Source: Calvatia gigantea
Taxonomy: Eukaryota > Basidiomycota > Agaricomycetes > Agaricales > Lycoperdaceae
Reading direction: 5' to 3'
Length of the DNA stretch: 64,000 nt
Assembly: GCA_025093985.1 (NCBI GenBank)
Contig: JACAAK010000014.1
Span: 1,612,001-1,676,000 of the forward strand
This document shows, piece by piece, positions 10,523-22,032 of the stretch (positions are counted from its first letter, which is position 1; each line of letters starts with the position of its first letter). Both the position numbers and the translations under genes were made by a program. The notes beneath the pieces were generated by a model. It was not told where the DNA came from. It searched no databases and was given only the letters and a program-made list of their open reading frames with translations.

Positions 10523-12290
10523 ACAATAGGAACTATAATTATAGAACTGAAGGCTTAGATATAAGATTTATATCTAATTTAACAGTGTAGTCATTAATTA
10601 TTATATACATTAAGATATATGCATATCTTTGGAACATATTAATAATATCTTGAGGTTATATTCATATGTATGTCAATTCTCTATCTATGCTAAGATGTAG
10701 TATAATAGCTATAGACATTTGTTGAATCTTGATCTATACCATTATGTTGATTCATGCTATTTATAGATGAAATGGATCTAGAGAACTTCACTCTTGGAGT
10801 GAGTTAATAATGGACTATGTATATGCTATGGACAACATCAGTAACAGCACTATACTACATGTATTGTGGCAAGTAGATAGTTATATTAAATACATGCTGT
10901 TAACACATTATGCTCTGTATATGCTATTGGTAGTAAATAGCTTACCCTGTACCCAGGTTATAGGGTGTTTCTCCAAGGACTATCATATATAAACCCTATG
11001 TAGTATGCATTTATTCTTTAGACAATCCTAGTTTTCATTCTAATTTGAATACTACTCTTTAGTCAATGCTTCTTTGAACACTTCAAATACCATCTCAGTG
11101 AGTAACAACTCTCCTCCACCACTAGTGTAGAGCTACTCTAGTGTACTCATCTCAACAACATTAGTTGTTATCAATGTTAAGGCTAATGTGATAGTAATTG
11201 TGAGTGTAAAGTCAATATAAGATAATGATATCTTGATTTATCTATTGATTGCATATCATGATGTAGTTAATCATGGATCATGATATAGGATAAGTAATGT
11301 CATAAATAATGGATATTCATAACAGTTATACATGTTGGTGTGAACATGTCAGGAATTTTATTCTCATTTTTTTTGGGCCAGGAGAGTGCCTCATTGAAGA
11401 GGAATGAAATAAACATTGAGACTGGTTTTTATTTGGTCATCTATCAGCTGTTAGAACAAGGGCCATTAAACTGGCAGATAAGCAGTCTCACTGGATTTTA
11501 GACTTTTGTTGGCTCAGGCTTTGATATCTGAGAGTAATAATACCTCACCAAGTGGATGGGGATCAAGTGGGATGGTTTTTATGAGTGGTATGATAGCCCA
11601 GATAAATAGTATGTTTACAACTTAAGGGCAAGTCAAGCCACTATACAGCATTTTGCCACTTGTTGATGCCTTGTCATAATATTGGACACCCTATTGGAAT
11701 GCAGGGTTTAATTTAAGTAATATCATGTTATATAGTAGATGCTTGTGAGATATTGTGCTTGAAATTTTGGAAAGATTGTAAATTAAGGAATATTGGCCTC
11801 AAAAAGCACACATAACATCACAACCCACATTTGTATTCCAATTATAACTATACATACATCTTCTAACTATTAGTGTGTGTTACCTCAAAAAATTTGGAGG
11901 GAATTGGTGGAGTCTATGATATAGGAGAGTTGATTTGTTCTTTTAGGTGATACTTTTCCATTACATGATTGATGACTGTAATGTAAGTAGATGTGTATTT
12001 TGGTCTAGCAGAACCCCTTCTCCTACCTTACATTCCAGAGTTGGGGAAGGTCAATGACAATGGCATTAATTATGTATGTCAAATAAGTCTTACCAGCAAA
12101 ATCAACACCAATGATTTGACAGCAGCATGCTCTAGGCAACTTAAGACTGACAATGCTCTCCCAAATATGCCATATTTACAAAGTGGGGTCCAAGTCCCCA
12201 ATCCATCACTAATCTTTTGGCAATAAAAGAAGGGATACAAAGCATTTGCAGACATATATGACTCTAATTGTACACTAACCCAGAGGAATC
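10523..12290. other. AT-rich, CpG-free repeat debris without recognisable genes
   Basis: Strongly AT-rich. An LTR-like stretch near 10980-11190 has a TATATAAACCCT box. A 77-codon plus-strand frame at 11993-12226 matches nothing I know. I found no CpG in this stretch. It ends sharply at the BAR-protein stop codon, after which base composition becomes normal. Confidence 0.6.
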
Positions 12291-13499
12291 TCAGTGGTCG
12301 CGGGACTTTCTGAGTAGACCAGTATTGTCACATGAATAAAAAAAAATACTCCAGTTGGGGTTTGCTCACCTGTACTCACCCTCAGCGGCGACACTGAGCT
12401 CTTCAATCTCACCCTGAATGGCAGAGAGGGATTCTGCGGCAGTGGAAAAATAGATGAGTTGCGCTTTGGCAAGCTCATTCAAGTTCTTGAGTGGCTCGGG
12501 CTACAAATAGTGGGTTCAAGTCAGGTCATCAAGTGGAGGCAAGTAGCTCACATTCTCAAGTACAGTCTTCATTAGGGTGATAGCGACCTCAGTCTTCTGG
12601 ACTAAATCATCTTCGGCATTCTCAACTTCGAGACGTGCTTGCTCTTGTTTTGCAGCACTTGCGTTTTTCAAACTATACGCAGAACCATTAGTCAACGGCA
12701 ACGACCACGGACCAAAGGAAAGCCACTCACGCCTGCTTAGCGGCATCAAGCTCCAGCCTGCTAACCTTGACAGCTTGCCTTGCCTTCATCGCAACAGAAA
12801 TGCTATTGGACAATGTAGTTTGCCAGGGGTGCAAAAAGTTATCCTGGATGGCAACATCCTGGTCCAACCTCGCAGTCGCAATCTTATCCCATCCCTGGGC
12901 ATATAGTGCCAATGCCTTCCCAAGCTTATCCTGGTCTCCACCGGCGGCATTCGTAACGGCGGCGTGAGCAGAGGTCGCAGCGCGGGTGAGAGCATGGGGC
13001 AGAGTCTTGTGCAGGGCCTCGGGGGGCGCGGCGGGCGCGGCGGGGGCAGGGAGATTGGTATTCTTGAGATTCTGTGCCGCGAAGGTGGTGAGATTGTAGC
13101 TAATGGACGACGAGAGCTCCGACAGCGATTCTTGGATCTGAGTGGGATAGTCGTAGGTCTCGTGTTCGTAGACGCGTGTTATCCTGTGCTTGGCGCTGAG
13201 GTTTTGGACAAAGCGCAGTGTGGACTACATACTTGAGCAAGGAAAGATGGGCGTTGCGGAGTGCATCAACGTGAGCTTCGAGGTCCTTATACTCTGAAGA
13301 TAGTTGGACTGTGGGTAGTTGGATAGACGGCGTGCAGGTACGTACCTTGGGGGAGTTCGGTGATATCTTCTGGTGCAATATGGCCGAGGCGTTCCCTAGT
13401 TGCCTGGACGGAGGAGCTCAAACCCTTTGTGAGCTTTGAGCCCGCCTGGGCAAAGTTGATTGAGCCCAAGCTCGATTGAAGTTTGCTCCAGCCTTCCAT
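12291..13499 (-). CDS. Gvp36-like BAR domain protein
   Basis: Membrane-curvature protein of the fungal BAR_2/Gvp36 family, linked in yeast to Golgi vesicles and endocytosis. It starts at ATG 13499 (MEGWSKLQSSLGSINFAQAG); the N-terminal amphipathic-type stretch suits membrane binding. Later exons give EYKDLEAHVDALRNAHLSLL, ITRVYEHETYDYPTQIQ, GKALALYAQGWDKIATARL, NFLHPWQTTLSNS and SVAMKARQAVKVSRLELDAA, in family order. Introns are short (about six). The last exon adds KSRDH and stops at 12291. A Pro/Ala-rich loop (APAAPAAPPEA) sits in the middle. Its start lies 100 bp from the stop of the valyl-tRNA synthetase, same strand. This is the first intact gene next to the decayed retroelement block. 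Confidence 0.8.
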
Positions 13500-13599
13500 G
13501 ATGAGATGAGAGAACGAATGCAACCTGTGATCACAACGGGTTGATGCATGCTGTGTTCCTTTCCAGTTCAAATCATCAAGCTACACATTATCTCCTATT

Positions 13600-16500
13600 C
13601 TACTTTAATTTACTAAACATCTCCCGACTCAGCTCAAGCGTCGCAATCTCTGCCTCTATGGTCTTGCGCTAATATTTACCAACCACATATCAGGTTTCCT
13701 ACTCGTCACAATGAGGCAACAAACGCACCTTGTCCTCATTCGCCAATCTAACATTCTCAGGCACAGTTTCTCTATAATCGGCCTGCGATTCTACCTTAAC
13801 AATCTTCGCAAGATTCATTCTCGCAAGGTCCAACTTTTTGTCGCACTTTGCAATCTCCACATCCAAATCCACTAGGCCCCTCACGAGTGTATGTACGGTT
13901 ATAGTGGATGTCACGACGCTAGCACCACATCCTTCTGGTATCTCGTTTATGGAACGAACAACCTTGGCACTCTTGCATCCCTTGGTCAACGCAACAATAG
14001 TTGATACTTGAGTTTCGAAGAGAGCAGCTTCGGCCTCATTTTGTACATGAACGAAAACTAAAAGAAGTTAAGATTGCATCACAGGAACCAAGAAAGAACA
14101 CCGCACATTGGATGTTGTTCTGAAGGTTGTACGATGCAGCAAGCGAGCGACCAGTCCTCAGCGTCGAGAACACAAGGTCAAACTGCCTGTCGGCCTCCTC
14201 AAACACAAATTCGGCATCCTAAACCGGTGCCATTAGCCGAACACCCATCGCGAACATCGCCATGACCGCAACATACCGAAACAGGGAACGACGACAACAT
14301 GACGGATGGCGTCGAGTCGTTTGATCTCCGGGGCAGACGTTGCCATAGCTCTTCCGTAACGAAGGGCATGAAAGGATGAAGTAATCGCAAACCGTAGTCC
14401 AAGCAGGTGTATAGGGTCTGTTGCGCCGACTTTTTGGTCTCAGCGGGTGCGGATTCGTCGGTCATGGGCTTCATAGCTTCCTATCGTACGGGTCAAACGC
14501 TCGTCAACCATTCACTACCAGAAGTACGCACAATGTAGACATCACACAACTCGTATAGCCAGAAATTATGCGCCGACGTCGTCGCAGCCATAAAGTTGCG
14601 GTCAGCAAGATGCTGGTTAATCTCCGCTGCCGCGATATTGAGCTTGTGCAAAATCCATTTCTCGACTAAGGACTCATTACCCGTGGGCTGCAGAATGATC
14701 AGCATACCGGCACCGGTAATGTACAGCACATATGGGCCTACCTTGGCAGCGGGCTGAGGCACAAATGCTTCATCCAACTTCAACATCGCAAACTTCGTCG
14801 CATTGAAAATTTTATTGCAGAACTTGCGATACCCCTCCACCCGTAAAATCTCCAGGTTGATATCTCTTCCCCCTCCTGAGTACGCGCAGAGCGCAAATCT
14901 CAGAGCATCCGTACCGCATTGCGGAATACCCTTCGGAAAGTCCTTTTTCTGTCCTTCTTTTGCCTTCGCGATTTCCTTGTCATCCAAGTTGCCCTCGTGG
15001 AGCTTTAGGTGGAGAGCCTCAAGGGGGAGACCTTGAATGACGTCTATAGGATCAATGACGTTCCCAAGGGATTTGGACATTTTGCGTCCGTGCGCATCAC
15101 GGATCATCGCATGACAGTAAACCTCCTTGAAGGGCATTTGTCCGGTGAGGTGAATGCCAAGGATGACCATCCGGGCGACCCAGAAGAACAGAATATCCCA
15201 TCCAGTCTCGAGTATCGACGAAGGGTAGAAGGTTTTCAGATCATCAGTCTACTGAGGTTATTAAAAAAAGCGAAATCCTGCTTGGAATGTACACCGCACC
15301 TGGTCAGGCCAGCCCATGATCGAGAAGGGCCAAAGGCCAGAGGAGAACCAAGTATCGAGTACATCTTCATCTTGCTCAAGGGTGAAAGGAGCACCATTAG
15401 CCAAGACCTTCGCGCGCTCGGTGGCTTGCTCAAGAGTTCTTCCGACAACCCAGCTCTTCCCGTCATTGGTCTACAAGTCTTCCAGGTAAAGTCAATCCTG
15501 ATATCGCAGCTAGCACGTACATCTTGTTCCCTTCCCTCAATGCGGACAAAATACGCCGGGCAACGATGGCCCCACCACAACTGACGCGAGATACACCAAT
15601 CTTGGATACCTTCCAACCAGCGGTACCACTCGTTCTCCGATTGCTTCGGCGTAATTATTAATTCGCCAGCTTTCGTGCGCTTGAAAAAATGACAATCAAT
15701 AAGTTTTGGGAATTGAAGAGAGATAACCTACACGGATAGCTTCCTCCGCTAACGGTGTGCAGTTGATCCACCATTGCGGCTTCAACACGGGTTCGATAAT
15801 GTCTCCCGACTTGCCACACAAGGGTATCTGCATTGGGTTGTCCTTGGTATCAACATATAATCCGAGTTCCTTCAAAGCTTTCACAACAGCCACGCGCGCA
15901 TGGAACCGTTTCATCCCCTACCCAAGCATTGAGCTTCTCCGTTTGTAACACCCCAACAAACAATTGATAACTTACCTTGAATTTCTCCCCAGCATTGGCG
16001 TTCAACGTCCCATCGTCGTTTAGAATATTGATGAACTCTAGCTTATGTCTTACACCAACTTCGTAATCGTTTGGATCATGCGCAGGCGTAATCTTCACAG
16101 CGCCCGTCCCAAATTCCATATCCACAATAAATGAGTCGGCCACGATCGGAAGCTTCCTCCCAGGAATAAACGGGTGTACCGCAGACTTGCCATGTAGGTG
16201 TTTATACCTCGGGTCGTCAGGGTGTACAGCGATAGCGGTATCTCCAAGCATAGTTTCCGGTCGCGTGGTGGCAACAATAATTTTCTCGTCCGAGTTTTCG
16301 ATGGGGTATGCAAAAGATGTAATTACTCCAAATTCAAATTTTTCTTTAGAATCATAACCGGGTACATTGAGGAATGTGCGGCCGTTTAATTGTTTCTGCT
16401 CGACTTCGAGGTTGGAGAGTGTGGTATTGAGCTTAACACACCAGTTTACGAGACGGTTCGCGCGATAGATGATGCCGTCCTCGTGAAGTCGGCAGAAGGT

Positions 16501-17510
16501 GTCAATAACGGCTTTTGAGAGTTTCTGTAACAGATTTAGGTGTAGTTCATACGCAAAAATACGAAAACATACGGGGTCCATAGTGAAAGATGTACGGTCC
16601 CAGTCATAGGAACCACCGAGTCGGTGCAGCTGCTTGGTGATACGATCTTGATAACTACGAACGCGTCAGAGCAGTCAATAAAACAAACTGAGCAACGTAC
16701 TCGTTCTTCCAATCCATGACCTGTTCGAGGAACTTTTCACGACCGAGGTCGTGCCGCGTCTTTCCTTCCATTTTATACAATCTCTTCTCTACAACACTCT
16801 GGGTCGAAATACCAGCATGATCAAAACCAGGAGCAAACAACGTCGTCTTGCCCAACATACGGTTCCTGCGCGCCTCTCAATCGCGCTTAAAGCGATAAGA
16901 GTAAGATTTCCACGCACCATCGCATGAGGGCATCTTGGATTGCAGTAGTGAGTGCATGGCCGATGTGCAAGCTCCCAGTAACGTTCGGCGGAGGCGCAGG
17001 AATAACAAACAAACCGGCAGGTTTGGGGATAGGTTTCCCGTTTGCATCCTTGTCAAACTGAGGCTTGAAGAATCCGGATTCAAGCCACCAATCGTACCAG
17101 GCAGCTTCAATAGCGAGAGGATTGTATCCAGCTGGCATAGGACCAGACACATCTGATGAAAAGGTGTTACCGCGCGCCATTGCAACTGTATGACACCCCA
17201 CACACCTTTCTTTTGGCCCTTGGGAGTGGTATTGACAAACTCTTGCTCTTCTTCCTTTGTCTTATCCTTCTTCCCGGCAGCACCACCCTTGGCCTTTGGT
17301 GCAGTTGTTGCTTTGTTGGCAGCCTTAGCAGCAAGTTTTGCCTCTTTCTCTAGCCTCTTTGCCTCCTTCTTAGCTGCATGATGATCAGCATCGGAGTAAT
17401 GATGACACTAAGGATGTATTACCTGCGCTTTTCGAGTTTGGATTGGGTCCATCGGGGTGCTGGGCAGCCTGTGGGGGCATTTGTTCCTGAAGTTGTTGTT
17501 CGGTAGCCAT
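13600..17510 (-). CDS. VAS1: Valyl-tRNA synthetase (class I)
   Basis: Charges tRNA-Val. Starts at ATG 17510 ([14 protein letters not shown]); exon 2 brings a Lys/Ala-rich extension typical of eukaryotic cytosolic ValRS. The HIGH signature is in [16 protein letters not shown] (about 16935-16980). The editing (CP1) domain shows [20 protein letters not shown] and [20 protein letters not shown] (about 16090-16290). The second signature is [14 protein letters not shown] (about 15045-15085). An anticodon-binding region ([18 protein letters not shown]) and a C-terminal coiled arm ending in REMFSKLK follow; TAG is at 13602-13600. About ten introns, estimated length near 1,050 residues, as expected. 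In yeast one gene serves cytosol and mitochondria through two starts; here I see no clear presequence upstream. Confidence 0.93.
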
Positions 17511-17753
17511 GAATCTGTGTGGGGGATAGCGGAGAGATGCAGACCAGGGAGGAGGTTTGCGAAGAGAAGAAGTGAAGCGCAATCGATGCGAAAGCATCTG
17601 CACGCCCAAAATGGTATATATCCAAAATATAACATTTCCTTCTGACTTGACTGACTCGAACGCGTCAAAAACATTATCTTATCTTATCTCCGAAATTTTT
17701 ACCAAAATATCAGATTATTAAATTCGAAAATAATGATATTCTACACAAGATAT

Positions 17754-18452
17754 CTACCCCTTCTTGGGCGGTGACGAACCCAGCTCCTCCGCCAGAATCT
17801 TCTCTCCAAACGTCTTGATCTTGTCTGTAGGTGAAGACTCAAGTTCAAGCACGACGTCTTTGTACCGCGTCTGTCCAACGCCAAGTGGCAGGTGCTCCCA
17901 CCTCGTCACTTTCATACCCACACCTCCCAATGCGTGCATCCTCAAATACTTGATCCATTTCTCCACAACTTCCGGGTCCGCATCCCACGCCTTGATAGCG
18001 CGTTTATGCACTTTCCTTTCGAAGTTTTCTTGCGACTTTTTATGCGCAAACGGACTGCGAAGAACCGTCCAGAGTGTGCGTTGTGTGGGAAGGTAGACGA
18101 CTTTTGAGGTTGGGATGCCAAGTGCAGATGCAGCGTGTGTCGCGAAGTGAGTGAAGAGGTCCAGGAGACGGATGTGGTGAGACCGGAAATGGATGTTAGC
18201 AACGGGGACGTCGTGTGTACGTGGATGAAAATGAGGCAGGTGGAGACCGCGTCCGGGCACCACTTGTGCTGCGAGAACTGGTTCGGGGACTGGCTTGGCT
18301 TCCGAAGGTACCGGCTCCTGGGCTCTATGCGAACATTGAGTTCTGCCAACTTTTCGGGTGCTGCTTAATACATACTGTAGTGTCGTGCTATTCCACCTTG
18401 CCCATTTCGGTGCGACAGTAAATGTTCTGGGGGCAAACGGAAGCCTGAGCAT
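17754..18452 (-). CDS. RSM10: Mitochondrial small-subunit ribosomal protein S10
   Basis: uS10m of the mitochondrial ribosome. The S10 fold is clear: VANIHFRSHHIRLLDLFTHF, LGIPTSKVVYLPTQRTLWTV, RSPFAHKKSQENFERKVHKR and YLRMHALGGVGMKVTRWEHL. The C-terminus ends with PPKKG at TAG 17756-17754. I chose the ATG at 18452 because it gives an Arg/Leu/Ser-rich, acid-free presequence (MLRLPFAPRTFTVAPKWARW) suited to mitochondrial import. The frame stays open to an earlier ATG at 18536, which would add 28 residues. No intron is needed. It lies between VAS1 and SUS1, both on the same strand. Confidence 0.87.
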   Translation of the reverse strand: MLRLPFAPRTFTVAPKWARWNSTTLQYVLSSTRKVGRTQCSHRAQEPVPSEAKPVPEPVLAAQVVPGRGLHLPHFHPRTHDVPVANIHFRSHHIRLLDLFTHFATHAASALGIPTSKVVYLPTQRTLWTVLRSPFAHKKSQENFERKVHKRAIKAWDADPEVVEKWIKYLRMHALGGVGMKVTRWEHLPLGVGQTRYKDVVLELESSPTDKIKTFGEKILAEELGSSPPKKG

Positions 18453-18568
18453 GAATGGACGGAGGATGGAACGGAACTGTTGGCAGCGAAATTTCAAAAC
18501 AGGATTCCTTTCCCACGTTGGTGCACCTGGTGACATCACACAATTTCAACAAAATAAGCAATGGATAT

Positions 18569-19000
18569 CTATTCAAATTTCCTTTCTACATGGCGTTTGA
18601 TAAGTGCAAGAATCTCCTTCTTGGCGCCCAATGGAAGAGACGCTAGAGAGGCACCATCAGTAAATCTTTGAAGCAAGAAAGGAGGTCCTTGCCTTGAGCA
18701 TGGGGTGTAACTTGCCCGAGAACAGCTTCAAAATCCATACGGCGAGAGCACTCTATTCGTGTATAAGCGCAAATACGCTAGTTGTTGCCCAGTTCCTTAC
18801 CCTTACTTTCGCTCTTCACCTCGTCCAACCATCCAACGTCATTCAGCCGCGCACGCATCACGGTCTGAATCCTGGAAATCAACCAACATAAATAAGGTGC
18901 TACGAGCATAGGGAGTGGCTTACTGGTCCCATTCGCCACTCTCGATCAATGACCGACGTATCTGGGCATACAGCGATACCTCTGATTCTGCTACCGGCAT
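18569..19000 (-). CDS. SUS1: Sus1/ENY2, subunit of SAGA deubiquitinase module and TREX-2
   Basis: Small helical protein bridging SAGA H2B deubiquitination and mRNA export. Four exons: 19000-18924, 18871-18801, 18752-18693, 18642-18569. They total 282 nt, or 93 residues plus stop, close to the family's 96-101. It starts MPVAESEVSLYAQIRRSLIE and continues SGEWDQIQTVMRARLNDVGW, LDEVKSESKE, FEAVLGQVTPHAQ and ASLPLGAKKEILALIKRHVE. Intron 3 (18692-18643, 50 nt) must use a GC donor (CAAG/GCAAGG); no GT is available nearby. The ATG lies 148 bp from the MAGO ATG on the other strand, so the two probably share a promoter. Confidence 0.9.
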
Positions 19001-19148
19001 CAGTCCAAGAGCCAAATACGGACTTGAAATCCTAATCCTATGGTCCGTGCTGAGTGCACGGGGTCACGTGCCCTCCCATCACCGAAAAACCACTCGTCCA
19101 ACAGGTTCAAGTTAAGTCTTCTGAACTCAACGATCATCAAGGTAGACC
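19001..19148. promoter_or_regulatory. Bidirectional promoter between SUS1 and MAGO
   Basis: 148 bp separate the two divergent start codons. It contains CACGTG (near 19065), a palindromic E-box-type sequence. Any role for that site is an inference. Confidence 0.5.
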
Positions 19149-19928
19149 ATGGCCTCCAGTGACAACGATCCTTTCTACCTCCGGTGAGTCTCAATCTTTT
19201 ATTCGTGTGACTTTACACTAATACGTTTATCCTAGCTACTAGTATGCCCATCACTTCTAGCCTTACGCATGCTTGGAATTTAACAGTCCTTCTGCAGTAC
19301 TGGTCACTCAGGAAAGCACGGTCACGAATTTCTCGAGTTCGAATATTCGCATGGCCGTCTTCGATATGCCAACAACTCCAACTATCGCAATGACAGCCTC
19401 ATTCGTAAAGAAAGTGAGTGTCACCTGCCTCCTACCTCTTTCATAACTGACTACCCTCTTTTCTTCTAGTGTGGATTGGTCCCCTCGTCGTGAAGGAATT
19501 GAAGCGCGTCATCGAAGCTAGCGAAATCACGAAGTATGCCCTACTTTTTCGATGCACTCAAAACGCGACGACTGATGTCCACCAGGGAAGACGATACCAA
19601 TTGGCCAAAGAAGAACATCGTCGGAAAACAAGAACTCGAAATCCGCATTGGCAACGATCACATCTGCTTCGAAGTATGTATATATACTAAAACCACCTCC
19701 TAAAGCACTAGCTCACTTCTCTCCTCTTCCAGACCGCCAAGATCGGTTCTTTGGTTGACATCCAAGACAGTGAGGACCCCGAAGGCCTTCGCGTCTTCTA
19801 CTACCTTGTCCAGGATCTCAAGGTTTGCACTTGAACTCGACGCGTCTTTTTGCCTTTGACTAACACATCTCCTCTAGTGTTTCATCTTCTCGCTCATCTC
19901 TCTCCATTTCAAGATTAAGCCTATATAA
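19149..19928 (+). CDS. MAGO: MAGO nashi, exon junction complex core protein
   Basis: Partner of Y14 in the exon junction complex, which marks spliced mRNA. Exon 1 (19149-19183) encodes [11 protein letters not shown] plus two bases. A 6-nt microexon CTACTA (19236-19241) and exon 3 from 19298 then give [18 protein letters not shown], matching the conserved family start. Later exons give [77 protein letters not shown] and [13 protein letters not shown], ending HFKIKPI at TAA 19926-19928. About 150 residues, the family's length. Without the microexon the Tyr-Tyr pair would be lost. Confidence 0.94.
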
Positions 19929-20845
19929 GGTGTCCCCTAAACAAAATGGAGGTGAGCCGTCACCTCCGGATTGATTGCGCTCATATCTAGTATGTACAGC
20001 GCATCAGATATTTTAATTACTTGCTGACTGACCTTCTATAGATTATACCGCCCCACCCAAAAGTGTGGCGCTCGTCAAGAAAGCCTGCATGGTTCGTGTC
20101 GGGTAAGCCATATTCTCCGCCACCTCCCGCCGCTCGCTAACAATCTTCTAGATCCAAGCCGATAAACTTGCATATCTCCTCCTGTACTGCTGTCTCTGTG
20201 ATGTCAAAATATATCGTAATTTTATGATCTAGCCAACGCAATTCCACCCAGATGGTAATGGAAGATTACCCAAGAACATCTCCTCAGGGGCCACCAGTCT
20301 AACATACAATACTGATCCATCTTCACGAACAGTCCGGGCGCCTGTCGGATCTTGGGCTACTCGTCCTCCTTTGAGTACTCGAATTGGGAGGGGCTCATAC
20401 AAGTGCTTCTGAACAGAATTGTTCTCAGAAATATCCGTTATGGAGCGATGAAAATTTTCTTTCATATCAAGTTGAGCGTTAAATGAAAACTAGCCCAACG
20501 AAGGGGCCTTGGATGAATTGGTTGCGAACGACATGACCTGGGTGTGACTATGGACTCCTCTGAGCTCGCTGCACTTTGTTGCCACACGACCAAGGTATAA
20601 GATATATATCCGTACCAATCCAAACACGACGCATCAGCGACGCAATCGATCCACGAGGCACCTACAGGCTAAGTGTAAGTATTCACAGAAGTAGACGGAA
20701 AGCATAACGGAGTAACAATTGTCATCATGTGCCGGACAGCCGAGCTGACTAATGAACGCGGTTGAAGTTGAGTTTACCAGATATGGAAGTAGGGGAGGAG
20801 GTAATTGGATTTAATTCTTGTTGGGACTCTTTGTGTTCAACTCCC
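19929..20845. other. Intergenic region between MAGO and CK1
   Basis: No gene recognised. A 78-codon minus-strand frame at 20465-20229 (MKENFHRSITDIS...) is open but has no family resemblance I can name. Spliceable-looking sequence lies at 19947-20160 just after MAGO, but gives no known protein. Confidence 0.5.
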
Positions 20846-22032
20846 ATGGCCACAGTCGACTACACAACCTTCGCAGGTAAATACAGGCTCGAGGAGGAAA
20901 TCGCAAATGGCGGCTGTGGTTAGTCTTTCCTCCTGCACTCCCCGTCTTCTCGCACATCCCTCAGTTCCGCGTTTTTTTCAAACCAGGCACCGTCTTCCTC
21001 GGCGTCCACACCGTGGCGGGAAAGGAGGTTGCTATCAAAATTGAGCCAGCCGTCGCCCGAAACAGTCCCCTCAAACAAGAATCCAAGATCTACAAGACAC
21101 TCATGGGCGGGACAGGCGTTCCATGGATCATGTGGTCAGGCAAGCAGGGCGACTACAACGTTATGATCATCGACCTCATGGGTCCCTCTCTCGAAGACCT
21201 CTTTAAGATGTGCAATCGTCATTTTTCAATGAAAACCGTTCTTCTGCTCGCCGATCAGCTGGTACGCTCCTTTTCTAATAAACTATTACACGCTTATTTA
21301 ATCATCCCCCCACAACTTGCTGTTCAGATTTCACGCATCGAGTTTATCCACTCCAAAAACTTCGTGCACCGCGACGTCAAACCCGCAAACTTCGTAATGG
21401 GCACTGGGAAGTCCGCCCACCTCGTCAATGTCATCGACTTTGGCCTCGCCAAAAAATTCCGAGATGCCCGCACCTCGAACCACATCCCCTTCAAACAAGA
21501 CGACATGCACGGTGTCGGTACTAGTCTTTTTGCTGCCATCAACACGCACCTTGGCGTCGAGGCTTCCCGAAGGGACGACCTCGAGTCCCTCACCTACATG
21601 CTCATCTACTTCCTTCGGGGCACCCTCCCATGGCGCAAACTCCGGGCCCCAGAAGTCCTATCCGAAGGTTCCGACGCAACTCAACCCAATCCCAATTATA
21701 ACCCCGTTTCCGCCACTTGGGATCTTATCCGAGATTCAAAAATGGCCAATGAGGCACTTCTAACTGTCGGTCTTCCTCCCGAGTTCGACGTCTTGTACAA
21801 ATATGCGCGCGGTCTTGAGTTTGACGACCTGCCAGATTACGAAGGTCTCCGTCGCCTATTCAGAGGGCTGGCAGAACGTGTTGGAATTGAATATGACGAT
21901 GTCTATGATTGGACCGTCTCTTCAGAATCGTCAAAGAAATTATATCACGCGCGCAGACATCCAACGAGGACTGTTAGCGAAGGCAGCGGCAGGAGACGTT
22001 ACTGCGAAGCTTGTAACGCCAAAGGCCGGTAG
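20846..22032 (+). CDS. Casein kinase 1 family protein kinase
   Basis: Starts at ATG 20846 (MATVDYTTFAGKYRLEEEIA). Intron 1 (about 20918-20988) interrupts the glycine-rich loop, giving ANGGCGTVFLG rather than the usual GxGxxG, with Cys and Thr inside. The VAIK lysine is in KEVAIKIE, the catalytic loop is HRDVKPANF, and the activation segment starts DFGLAKKFRD. The CK1-specific stretches GTSLFAAINTHLGVEASRRD, DLESLTYMLIYFLRGTLPW and LPDYEGLRRLF are all present. A second intron lies near 21259-21327. The protein ends soon after the kinase domain at TAG 22030, without a palmitoylation tail, so it resembles short CK1-like kinases rather than membrane-bound Yck types. Confidence 0.88.

Noticed and set aside
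20229..20465. 78-codon minus-strand frame between MAGO and CK1
   Set aside because: No family signature, no splice partners, and no conserved motif that would separate it from chance.
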